Origin: Diplonema papillatum
Lineage: Eukaryota > Euglenozoa > Diplonemea > Diplonemida > Diplonemidae
NCBI GenBank assembly: GCA_030068145.1
Contig: JAPJBO010000646.1
Location: forward strand, 1-64,000
Direction of reading: 5' to 3'
Length of the DNA: 64,000 nt
The notes under the pieces were generated by a model. The model had not been told where the DNA came from. It saw only the letters and a list, made by a program, of their open reading frames with translations, and did not search any database. The translations under genes were made by a program, and so were the position numbers. Positions 10,698 through 20,604 of this stretch are shown piece by piece (the stretch's first letter is position 1; every line of letters starts with the position of its first letter).

Positions 10698-10940
10698 ATC
10701 TGTGACACTTTTCGTGGAATGAGTGATATATAGCTAGAAATAGCTACATGTAGCTGGCCAAATAGCTAGCTAAGTGTCGCGGCATTTTTTCCCCCCTACC
10801 CCAGGGTTTTCACCAAATCTGTGACACTTTTCGTGGAATGAGTGATAAATAGCTAAAAAGAGCTACATGTAGCTGGCCAAATAGCTAGCTAAGTCTCGCA
10901 CTGTCTTTTCGGCATTTTTGCCCCCCTACCCCAGGGTTTT
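10695..10940 (+). repeat. 118-bp tandem duplication
   Basis: Two adjacent copies of a 118-base unit start CAAATCTGTGACACTTTTCG and contain TAGCTACATGTAGCTGGCC and CCCCTACCCCAGGGTTTTCA. The copies differ by a small indel and a few substitutions. The TAGCTAC motif recalls the T2 arms. Confidence 0.8.
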
Positions 10941-11851
10941 CACCAAAAAAAACTTTTCGAAATCTCAGCCATTCTGAGCCATCGAGCCACCAGTGGCTGC
11001 CACTGGCTGCAGTGGCTGTCCCCCACACTGCGTGACACGTTTGTCAAGTTGTCAGTGACTGTTGTGAAACCTTTGTAGGCTATTACGAGCCACTGCGCAA
11101 GCGTACTAAGTAGCGTGATGAACCCGGTTTTGTCATCAGTGGTCGGCGGGTCGCGAAGGGCGACGCCCAGTGCTGTGGCGTCGCCATCTCGAGATCTACT
11201 GCTGCGGCCTGCCGGTCGTAGAAGATTCCGCAAAATCAGTGGAGAAGTAGACTCCTACTGTAGAGTGATTTTGGAACGACCCGTAGTGTAGGTGGCGCAC
11301 GTCGGCGGAGCGTTTGTAGGTGGCGCTTTGGTGGGCGCCCTTGGACGAAATCGGCTCGTGCAGCTTGGCTACGTGTTGTCCGGACTGTCTCCGTCTTGGC
11401 CGCATGACAAGGCGACTTCTGTAGAAGAAAGAAGAGAAGAAAAAGGCCGCTCCTGGTCCAGGAACGTGACGGTCAACCACAGCTTGCAAAGCTTGAGTCG
11501 GAGGCAGCACAGTGCCACAACCCCGTCCGCTCTGCCCTGCGGCTGACCGTCTCGACGAGCTTGCGTTCAGCCGCGAATCAGCGCGAGCGCCAAGAGGTGC
11601 GCCAAGCCTTGATGCTTTAGTCTGGGAAATCGGGAGCCACTTGACCCGTAGGCCCGTGGCTGCAGTACCGCCGAACACGTGAAGCTTGGCTCCCGTGTAT
11701 TTAGCCCCCCCCTGCAGATGGTAAAACCCGAAGGTATGGAAATTGCAGTGTTGATCTTGCCATAATATTGGTAAAGGGTGGTAATACTAATAGTGCTTGA
11801 ATGGGCAAAAAGTTTGGAAATAGTGCTGGAATGGCCCACATTTGCCACACG
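10941..11851. other. region without a recognisable gene
   Basis: I see no supported coding sequence. A single minisatellite unit (GAATGGGCAAAAAGTTTGGA) sits at 11800-11830. It is followed by a short piece of the unit tip (CCCACATTTGCCACACG) just before the first copy of the 1334-bp unit. Confidence 0.4.
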
Positions 11852-13213
11852 CAGGGCTGGTCGCCACACGGTTGCCACGTGTGGCCCACATTTGCCACAC
11901 GAAAATGAAAAAGTCGTGTGGCGGATGTGGCGAATTTTTTCGGTTTTTTTTCCCTCCTGAAAACCGGCCGCAATTGCCGTATAACCACCATATCCCCCTT
12001 TTTTTGTGTTTTTTTTGGAGTTTTTTTGGGATTTTTACGACAGGTACCCGATCCCAGCCAGTACAAGCTGCTTTGTGGCCCTGTACTGCAGTAACCAGTT
12101 CTGTTAACATCTGGTGAATGTCGCCGTGAAGCAACTCACTCACTCGCACAGAAAACGGGTGAAAACCCAGGTTCTTGTGTCGTTGGGATGAAAATTATGC
12201 ATCGAGTGCAGGAACAGGTCCAGTTACAGGACGCCATCCAGCCTGGCGGAGTCAACTTACTCGAGGAACAGGGACGACACTCTGAGTCTTGGGGACGTTT
12301 CTCAACCGTTGTCAGTCGGCGTTGACGCTGCTTCTGCGATGTGTGCAGCTGCAGCGGGGCCGAAACCACGTGCAAGTTTGAGGTCGAACTACGGCAACTC
12401 GAAGTGCGGGAACAGTTGGGTATGTGCAAGCTCCGTGTGTTTACGTGCCTGGTGTGGTAACGGTCGTCGGACTCGAAGGGATGACAACCCTGCCGGAGGG
12501 GGCAACACCCCTGCCGCGGCGGCGGCGAGGAGACGACTCTCACCGCGCCAGCACCGACCGCGCGAGGGACGAACCCCTCAGCCGGGGTTCCTGCGCGAAG
12601 CACGGCCTTCCCACGGGCAAGGAACCACCCCTCGGTGGACACCCACCCGGGCCACCGCAAGAGAGGACAGCATCCAGCTGCCAGGGGCCAGCACGCGAGG
12701 GGATGATGCCCACTGGCCGTCGGTCACGACCACCGTTTAGCGTCCAGTTTTCAACAAAGTAGACGGAGCAGCCGCAGGCTTGCCTTTCCCGGTTGTTGAA
12801 TAAGCCTTATTATTATAAGGCCGCACCACAGCCTTCGGGCGTTAGACACCCAGACACTGACACGTGACTGAGTCACGCAGTGGTTGGCCACTGGTTGTCA
12901 TCAGGTGGGTCACTGGGTTAGTGGGTGTTCGTTGTGGACCCAATCAATGGGTCAATGCGGTATACATCTCTCGCGGGGCTGAGGGTGCTTGCGCAACTCC
13001 AATGTCCACTTCGAGCATAGGTCGAGCTTCGACCCGAAGTTGTGCGTGACCGGCGTGACGTAAACGATGCACGTGCGCTGTGCCCCGCTGTAGCTGCACG
13101 TATCGCTGATGTACTAACATACTGCCCTGACTCCGACGGTCCTTAGCGACACGTCCCTCAGACTCAGAGTCAGCGAGACACCGTGCAGGGCTGGTCGCCA
13201 CACGGTTGCCACG
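11852..13213 (-). repeat. 1334-bp repeat unit, inverted copy, plus the tip of the next
   Basis: This is the reverse complement of the units at 16421-29355. It starts with the tip CAGGGCTGGTCGCCACACGG and ends …CAGCGAGACACCGTG at 13185. A second tip starts at 13186 and is interrupted at 13213 by LINE E-1. The tip has subterminal CCACACG/CGTGTGG motifs, like the hAT-like element at 30360. The unit holds a palindrome CCTTATTATTATAAGG. The open frames of 174, 143 and 112 codons that recur in every unit have no coding signature. Confidence 0.9.
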
Positions 13214-15708
13214 TTTTTTTTTTTTTTTTTGAAGTATAGAGCTCACTAGGACAACAAACGGAGGCTGGGCCTTAGCCTTTTGAGAGGGAAACATCGGGAA
13301 CATGAATGTACCTGGCCATCCTTTAGCTCCGTTAGGTCGGGAGGAGGAACGGTTTCCGGGGTGCCTTGTTGTCGGCTCCGGTTAGAAGTCCGGTTGGGGA
13401 GCTTCTTTCTGGCTCGTGCCGTGGCCCGAGAGGGGAAGCTCAGGGAGGGAATGCTGGAGCAGTTGCACGCTCTTTCGTTTTTCTTGGGGGTGGTTTCCTC
13501 CCCGTGTGTCGCCTCTTGCTGTGGTTTGCTTGGGGCTTCTCTGCTGTTTTCGTGCGGTTCTGCCCCAGCATTCTCGTTTTTCGCACGAGCGCTGCGGCGG
13601 AGTGGGGAGGAAGTGATGGATGTAAGAGATGGAATGTGAAAACGGGAAAAAGGAGTAGATAAGAGGAAAAAGAAGGAATGATTAAATGATGATGGGATGA
13701 TGAGGCGTAGAGGAGGGTGTGAATGGTAGAGCAATAGCGGAGACAAAAAAAATAAATAAAAAAAAGGGTTTCAAACGTACTGTCGCCTTAGAGAGGCACA
13801 TAGTACGAGTGACATAGAAGGGAAGGAAATAGAGGGGTGTCGCTAATCTTTAGGGCGGTTTGTGCCTCTGCTTTGCTGTTTTGACACTGCTTTTCCTCTC
13901 ATCATGCTGAGATTGTTGTGGTGCCCCCGAGAGCGTCAGTCTTGTGATATTTATGATGTTAAAAGTAATAAAATCAACAATAAGAAAAGAATGGGTTGCG
14001 GGGACGGGGGCGAGGAGGGGATGAAGGGGGGAAGTCAATTAGGCCCATTAGTCTCTTATGTCTCTGCATGCTTGGGTCGTGCTGCGCCCTCCGTGTCTTT
14101 TTTTTTTTTCTCCTGTTTCCTTGGCGTCGTCCCTTCTTTTTTTTTGTTCGTGCACTTTCAAGCATGCCGTACATACATCTGGTGTTGGTCTGGGCCCTCA
14201 CCTCCTGGGTGGTGGGGCGGAAGAGACCCGGTGCCGTTGTGGGGGCATTTGGGAGATAGAATCGCAAGGAGGAGATTGAAAGACGAAAGAAAAAAAAAAA
14301 AAAAACAGAAATTCTTGGTTCGTCTTGGCGGGCGGCGGGAGCTTCGCTTCGGCTTCTCTGGCGCGGCTCGCCTTCGGAGTCGGGCGCTCTACCGGGAAGG
14401 CGCTACCCTGACCCCCCTTCAGCCATTGCGTCGTCTCGGCGGCTCGACAAGACCGCGTCCGCGAACTCCTGAGGTACCAGCCCTCGGCTGGCAAAGTATC
14501 CCAGCGCCAGGTGCGGGTTCTTTCCGACGACATGTCGTGTCGTTCGGTCCTCTGGTGCTAACCCGGCCAGGTCCCAGTAGGCCGTGGCTGTGGGGCACCC
14601 TTCGATAGCATGCGCGAGCGAGTACTTCGCTCCGCACTCGCTGCAGAGGCCGTCGTGCGTCCTTGCCGTGCGTCCCCGGACGTATGTGCCGGCCAGGGGG
14701 GAGTTTCCTCCAGTCTGGGCGAAGCCGTACACCATTGGGGACGCACCCACCCTCAGCGCCGAGATGGCGGCCTGTTCCTGCCGGCTCCAGCGTTTGTCGA
14801 CTGAAGGTTTCGGACCCGGCGACAGGAGGTGGTACGGGTGGGCTTTCAGCTTCTGACAGCGGTACTCCTTTCTCCCCTTCTTCACGATCGCCTTGACCAT
14901 GTCGTAGTCGATCACGGGTTTTGCTGCGGGGAGGCCGTGCGCCTTCGTCGCTTCCTCGTCGGCGCGCTCGTTGCCTGGGATCCCGCAGTGGCTGGGCACG
15001 TATTGGAGATACACCTGCCACCGTGTCGCGAGGATTTTGAGGGCCCGCCACGCAAGTCTCTCAAGGACGCCGTTTCGCTGATGATCTTTGAGCGCGGCGA
15101 GAGCGGACTGCGAGTCGGTGAGTACCAGTAGAACCCGCCTGTCGCCGGGAGCCCACGAGCAGGCCTCCATGAGTGCCACGACGATCGCTCTCAGCTCGGC
15201 GAGGAAGCTCGAGTGGCAAAGACCGATGTTCTTCGCGAGCGTCGTGAGACCTTCCTTGGTCTCTACCACTATGCCGTACGAGCCCTGTGGGAGGCCGTCG
15301 GCAGGGGTAGTCAGGGAGCCATCCGTACAAATGGTTACGTCGGCGGGAGGGAGCCTGCCGATCTTCTCCTCTGCCGCTCGGCGATTTCTCGCAGCATCGC
15401 CGCTCTTCTTGAACCCGCCGTCCAGCTTGCATCCAATGTGTATCGTCGGAGGCGCTTCCCACGGTGCGAAGGAGTTCGTGCACTGTGTCCGTACGATTTT
15501 CGCTTTCGCGAGTCCTGTTGTTGCGGCCACCTTGTCCGTCTCCTTTTGCCACCTGTTTGAGGTCCCGGCGAGCCTGTCGGAGGGAGCTCGAGCCGAGCGT
15601 AGCAGGAGCTGTCGAACCCGCGTCGCTTCGTAGGCCGCCAGAGTCGCGAATGGCTGGAGTCCAGCCTCGGCATAAACCGCCTCTCTCTTCGCGCTCAGGG
15701 GCGTGGGG
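13214..15708 (-). mobile_element. LINE E-1, 5'-truncated non-LTR retrotransposon
   Basis: The element lies on the minus strand with its poly(A) tail as the T-tract at 13214-13230. A long 3' untranslated region runs to 14402, and the end of the RT-RNase H protein lies above that. It is flanked by a 4-base duplication (CACG at 13210-13213 and 15709-15712). Removing it restores the repeat-unit sequence GTTGCCACG/TGTGGCCC seen in all other units. A second, much shorter copy of the same 3' end lies at 30795-30960 at the identical site. Confidence 0.85.
14403..15704 (-). CDS. LINE E C-terminal protein: RNase H and zinc knuckle (partial)
   Basis: The frame enters at the truncation point and ends at 14403. 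RNase H is well kept: CTDGS (first Asp), the FLAELRAI Glu helix, LTDSQSALAAL (second Asp) and VPSHCGIPGNERADEEA (His and last Asp). After about 100 residues a CSECG…HAIEGC motif gives the Cys-Cys-His-Cys knuckle common at the end of I/R1/Tad-type LINE proteins. The reverse transcriptase and endonuclease are missing because of 5' truncation. The upstream continuation of this frame is repeat-unit DNA, not part of the protein. Confidence 0.85.
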   Translation of the reverse strand, partial: TPLSAKREAVYAEAGLQPFATLAAYEATRVRQLLLRSARAPSDRLAGTSNRWQKETDKVAATTGLAKAKIVRTQCTNSFAPWEAPPTIHIGCKLDGGFKKSGDAARNRRAAEEKIGRLPPADVTICTDGSLTTPADGLPQGSYGIVVETKEGLTTLAKNIGLCHSSFLAELRAIVVALMEACSWAPGDRRVLLVLTDSQSALAALKDHQRNGVLERLAWRALKILATRWQVYLQYVPSHCGIPGNERADEEATKAHGLPAAKPVIDYDMVKAIVKKGRKEYRCQKLKAHPYHLLSPGPKPSVDKRWSRQEQAAISALRVGASPMVYGFAQTGGNSPLAGTYVRGRTARTHDGLCSECGAKYSLAHAIEGCPTATAYWDLAGLAPEDRTTRHVVGKNPHLALGYFASRGLVPQEFADAVLSSRRDDAMAEGGSG

Positions 15709-15712
15709 CACG

Positions 15713-16427
15713 TGTGGCCCACATTTGCCACACGAAAATGAAAAAGTCGTGTGGTGGATGTGGCGAATTTTTTCGGTTTTTTTTCCCTCCTGAAAACCGG
15801 CCGCAATTGCCGTATAACCACCATATCTGTGTTTTTTTTGGAGTTTTTTGGGATTTTTACGACAGGTACCCGATTCCAGCCAGTACAAGCCTGCTTTGTG
15901 GCCCTGTACTGTAGTAACCAGCTCTGCCAGCTTCTGGTGAATGTCGCCGTGAAGCAACTCACCAACTCGCACAGAAAACGGGTGACCACCCAGGTTTTCG
16001 TGTCGTTAGGATGAAAAGTATGATGTGTCGCATGCATCGAGTGCAGGAACACGGTGCAGGGCTGGTCGCCACACGGTTGCCACGTGTGGCCCACATTTGC
16101 CACACGAAATGAAAAAGTCGTGTGGCGGATGTGGCGAATTTTTCCGGTTTTTTTTCCCTCCTGAAAACCGGCCGCAATTGCCGTATAACCACCATATCTG
16201 TGTTTTTTTTGGAGTTTTTTGGGATTTTTACGACAGGTACCCGATTCCAGCCAGTACAAGCCTGCTTTGTGGCCCTGTACTGTAGTAACCAGCTCTGCCA
16301 GCTTCTGGTGAATGTCGCCGTGAAGCAACTCACCAACTCGCACAGAAAACGGGTGACCACCCAGGTTTTCGTGTCGTTATGATGAAAAGTATGATGTGTC
16401 GCATGCATCGAGTGCAGGAACACGGTG
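15713..16427 (-). repeat. two short (371-372 bp) variants of the repeat unit, inverted
   Basis: The first short unit consists of the tip at 13186-13213, the LINE E-1 insertion, then 15713-16056. The second is 16057-16427. Both join the tip half of the long unit directly to a terminal CAGGAACACGGTG, as if the central ~960 bases had been deleted. They are nearly identical to each other (period 372). The second runs straight into the first plus-strand unit at 16421, forming an inverted junction. Confidence 0.85.
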
Positions 16428-17597
16428 TCTCGCTGACTCTGAGTCTGAGGGACGTGTCGCTAAGGACCGTCGGAGTCAGGGCAATATGTTAGTACATCAG
16501 CGATACGTGCAGCTACAGCGGGGCACAGCGCACGTGCATCGTTTACGTCACGCCGGTCACGCACAACTTCGGGTCGAAGCTCGACCTATGCTCGAAGTGG
16601 ACATTGGAGTTGCGCAAGCTCCCTCAGCCCCGCGAGAGATGTATACCGCATTGACCCATTGATTGGGTCCACAACGAACACCCACTAACCCAGTGACCCA
16701 CCTGACGACAACCAGTGGCCAACCACTGCGTGACTCAGTCACGTGTCAGTGTCTGGGTGTCTAACGCCCGAAGGCTGTGGTGCGGCCTTATAATAATAAG
16801 GCTTATTCAACAACCGGGAAAGGCAAGCCTGCGGCTGCTCCGTCTACTTTGTTGAAAACTGGACGCTAAACGGTGGTCGTGACCGACGGCCAGTGGGCAT
16901 CATCCCCTCGCGTGCTGGCCCCTGGCAGCTGGATGCTGTCCTCTCTTGCGGTGGCCCGGGTGGGTGTCCACCGAGGGGTGGTTCCTTGCCCGTGGGAAGG
17001 CCGTGCTTCGCGCAGGAACCCCGGCTGAGGGGTTCGTCCCTCGCGCGGTCGGTGCTGGCGCGGTGAGAGTCGTCTCCTCGCCGCCGCCGCGGCAGGGGTG
17101 TTGCCCCCTCCGGCAGGGTTGTCATCCCTTCGAGTCCGACGACCGTTACCACACCAGGCACGTAAACACACGGAGCTTGCACATACCCAACTGTTCCCGC
17201 ACTTCGAGTTGCCGTAGTTCGACCTCAAACTTGCACGTGGTTTCGGCCCCGCTGCAGCTGCACACATCGCAGAAGCAGCGTCAACGCCGACTGACAACGG
17301 TTGAGAAACGTCCCCAAGACTCAGAGTGTCGTCCCTGTTCCTCGAGTAAGTTGACTCCGCCAGGCTGGATGGCGTCCTGTAACTGGACCTGTTCCTGCAC
17401 TCGATGCATAATTTTCATCCCAACGACACAAGAACCTGGGTTTTCACCCGTTTTCTGTGCGAGTGAGTGAGTTGCTTCACGGCAACATTCACCAGATGTT
17501 AACAGAACTGGTTACTGCAGTACAGGGCCACAAAGCAGCTTGTACTGGCTGGGATCGGGTACCTGTCGTAAAAATCCGAAAAAAACTCAAAAAAAAA

Positions 17598-17902
17598 GGG
17601 ACTTTTAAAGTTATCGACACAGCGCGCAGGCAATACAATGGAACGACCCGTACCAATGCGCAGCGTGCACGGGCGACGACCAATCTTGACAGTCTGGAAG
17701 GAGGCCGACCATTTGGACGAACGACACCAGTCGGACACAGCTCTGGACGGGCTACGAGCAACCTGCGCACATGTAGAGTGACATGAGAGGGCAGCGACGA
17801 ACGCGAATTTTAAAGGATATTTTTATTTCAGATAGTCAACCTCGGCAACTGGGCCAGGATGGCCGCCTCGCATCGACTACCTTAACAGGGTTGTATTTCT
17901 CC
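17598..17902 (+). repeat. split direct repeat A1 of the DIRS-type element
   Basis: 305 bases, starting GGGACTTTTAAAGTTATCG and ending CAGGGTTGTATTTCTCC. It matches A2 (23343-23647) along its length as far as I can check by eye. Confidence 0.92.
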
Positions 17903-17949
17903 GCCGATGCGGGGTCAAACAGTGGCAGAGGCTGTCTGGAACAGACGGA

Positions 17950-19080
17950 ACCGGATTATATAACATAAATCAGCTTAGATGCTTCCCTGTAATGACCAGG
18001 GGAATGCCCGCCTGTAATGACCAGGCCGATGCCTCTCTGCGGACGCAGCTGAGACGCTTCCCTGTAATGACCAGGGGAATGCCCGCCTGTAATGACCAGG
18101 CCGATGCCTCTCTGCGGACGCAGCTGAGACGCTTCCCTGTAATGACCAGGGGAATGCCCGCCTGTAATGACCAGGCGGATGCATCGCTGCAGACGCAGCT
18201 TAGATGCTTCCCTGTAGTGAGGGAATGCCCGCCTGTAATGACCAGGCCGATGCCTCTCTGCAGACGCAGCTTAGATGCTTCCCTGTAATGACCAGGTGAA
18301 TACCTGCCTGTAATGACCAGGCGGATGCCTCTCTGCGGACGCAGCTGAGACGCTTCCCTGTAATGACCAGGGGAATGCCCGCCTGTAATGACCAGGCCGA
18401 TGCCTCTCTGCGGACGCAGCTGAGACGCTTCCCTGTAAGGACCAGGGGAATGCCCGCCTGTAATGACCAGGCGGATGCATCGCTGCAGACGCAGCTTAGA
18501 TGCTTCCCTGTAGTGAGGGAATGCCCGCCTGTAATGACCAGGCCGATGCCTCTCTGCAGACGCAGCTTAGATGCTTCCCTGTAATGACCAGGTGAATACC
18601 TGCCTGTAATGACCAGGCGGATGCCTCTCTGCGGACGCAGCTGAGACGCTTCCCTGTAATGACCAGGGGAATGCCCGCCTGTAATGACCAGGCCGATGCC
18701 TCTCTGCGGACGCAGCTGAGACGCTTCCCTGTAAGGACCAGGGGAATGCCCGCCTGTAATGACCAGGCGGATGCATCGCTGCAGACGCAGCTTAGATGCT
18801 TCCCTGTAGTGAGGGAATGCCCGCCTGTAATGACCAGGCCGATGCCTCTCTGCAGACGCAGCTTAGATGCTTCCCTGTAATGACCAGGTGAATACCTGCC
18901 TGTAATGACCAGGCCGGTTCCCCGCTGCAGACGCAGCTTATGCCTCCCTGTAAGGACTAAGGGAATGCCTGCCTGTAATGACCAGCCCGATGCCTCGCTG
19001 CAGAAGCAGCTTAGATGCTTCCCTGTGAGGACCAGGGAAATGCCCTCCTGCAAGGACCAGGAGGATGCCTGCCACAGCTG
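17950..19080 (+). repeat. 75-bp minisatellite inside the DIRS-type element
   Basis: Units of about 75 bases contain CTTCCCTGTAATGACCAGG, GAATGCCCGCCTGTAATGAC and CAGGCCGATGCCTCTCTGC. There are roughly 14-15 units, with a higher-order period of 296 bases in the middle (18288-18880). It fills the space between repeat A1 and ORF1. The open frames on both strands are repeat translations. Confidence 0.9.
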
Positions 19081-19299
19081 AGACGCATCCCAGGTGACGC
19101 ACTTGAACGAACTGAAGAGTGTTCTGACTAGCAGGTATGTTGATGGGTGACGAACTGGCATGAAACACTCAGACATTGAACCGACACAGAACAGCAGGAG
19201 CCCAATGGACCGGCTTGTTTAATCTCTTTTCGTTTTAGATTTAGGTGCTCCTGTTGGTCAGGCGAACTGCGATCAGGTTTAGTGAATAAGAAACACTCA

Positions 19300-20568
19300 A
19301 TGGCTGCACTCCCAACCATTCTCCAGTCGAAGGCCGAGATTAGACTGGCTGCGACGGGTAAGAAATCGCTCCCAGCGTCGATTGAAGCTACGATTCCCCA
19401 GGGTGCCGTCACTTTGTACGATGGCCTCGTGCGGGACCTCGACGCGCCTCAAAATGCAGAGGAGAGAGGGGATATTGCCGTGATATCGCTGGAGATAGCA
19501 TGCTCGCGATGTGATGATGGCCGCGGACTGCCGACAAAGGAGGACGTAATAGGACTTCGTGAAGCGATGAAGACGTGGGGATGTGCCGACGTGGAGATGC
19601 TCGCAAGAGCAGACATACCCGCGCCTCAACTATTAGAAGGGGGCATGAAGAGGGAGTTTGTAGGTGAAGTGAGGTCGTTTGCAGCTAAAATCGCTCGCGG
19701 AGTGCCTTCAGCCCAGACGAGCACCAACGAAAAGCAGCCGAGGGTCGTGGTCAACGTCCAGTTGAAGCTGAGAGAGCTCGGTCTAGAGGGGATACCAAAC
19801 GTGTTGGTCCCGGACCGTGACTTGGTCAAAGCGGTCTCGCTGAAGCTCGAAGAGGGGATCCGACTCCCCCTGGATTTTCCGACGAAGAAGGCACCCCTCA
19901 TGTCTGATCGAGACTCGCTGGAATTCGCATACCAGTCGAAGTCCAGAACAATGCGCAGGGACGTGCTACAGCAGGTCCGAGAGACGTCGGGAATGAGCGC
20001 CTCCCTCGCCCACGAAGATATCCTCCTCCGTCAGGCTGCTGCCGTAGAAGTCGAGAGACTCCCGCAATCGCTCCATACCCTTCTCAGGGCGCGGCTGGCG
20101 ATAGCACTTTTGGTGTGCGGAGCAGTGCCCACGAAGCTACACCTGCGGTTTGTGATCCTGGTGATGAGCATGGTACCCCGCATCGGATCGTCGACACAGA
20201 GCACAGGCGACTACCCTGTAGCTCTGACATACGAAGAGCGAGTGTTCGGACAATGCTCCGAGTTCTCGCGTGATGCATCAGTCGGCGATGCTCTGGACAA
20301 GTTTTTGTCCCACACAGACGATAACCTGGTCAGGACGGCTCTCACAAAGGTAGAGAGGGAAAGGTCTCGCCAACGAGTTGTGCCCTCACCTTCCGTGCTG
20401 GGGAAATCCCCTGTCTCCCAACCGTACGAGAGCGGTAGGTTCCGCCCATACAGCGAAGTAAGACGTGCGCATCCGCCGAGGGTGGGCAGGCCGCCTGTCC
20501 CAACCACCAAGCGTCATCAGCCGGACAGTAAGCGCCGCGGAGGGCAACAGCCGGAAGTCAAGAAGTGA
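19300..20568 (+). CDS. DIRS-type element ORF1 (gag position), unknown fold
   Basis: It has about 422 codons from an ATG (MAALPTILQSKAEIRLAATG). The position before RT matches the gag-like first gene of PAT/Ngaro elements. I see no zinc knuckle. The middle is mixed helical, and the last 70 residues are basic and Pro-rich (…RAHPPRVGRPPVPTTKRHQP…QQPEVKK), fitting a nucleic-acid-binding tail. The assignment rests on position in the element rather than on a motif. Confidence 0.7.
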   Translation: MAALPTILQSKAEIRLAATGKKSLPASIEATIPQGAVTLYDGLVRDLDAPQNAEERGDIAVISLEIACSRCDDGRGLPTKEDVIGLREAMKTWGCADVEMLARADIPAPQLLEGGMKREFVGEVRSFAAKIARGVPSAQTSTNEKQPRVVVNVQLKLRELGLEGIPNVLVPDRDLVKAVSLKLEEGIRLPLDFPTKKAPLMSDRDSLEFAYQSKSRTMRRDVLQQVRETSGMSASLAHEDILLRQAAAVEVERLPQSLHTLLRARLAIALLVCGAVPTKLHLRFVILVMSMVPRIGSSTQSTGDYPVALTYEERVFGQCSEFSRDASVGDALDKFLSHTDDNLVRTALTKVERERSRQRVVPSPSVLGKSPVSQPYESGRFRPYSEVRRAHPPRVGRPPVPTTKRHQPDSKRRGGQQPEVKK

Positions 20569-20604
20569 CTAGGACACGATCCGCCGTCCAGTCCGACCCC
20601 CCTC

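Noticed and set aside
14403-16343. A single 646-codon protein covering repeat units and LINE E
   Set aside because: The first ~210 codons are translation of the repeat units outside the LINE E boundary at 15708. Only the part below that is LINE protein.
17975-18880. Long frames on both strands of the 75-bp minisatellite
   Set aside because: The unit length is divisible by three, so frames stay open by repetition alone.
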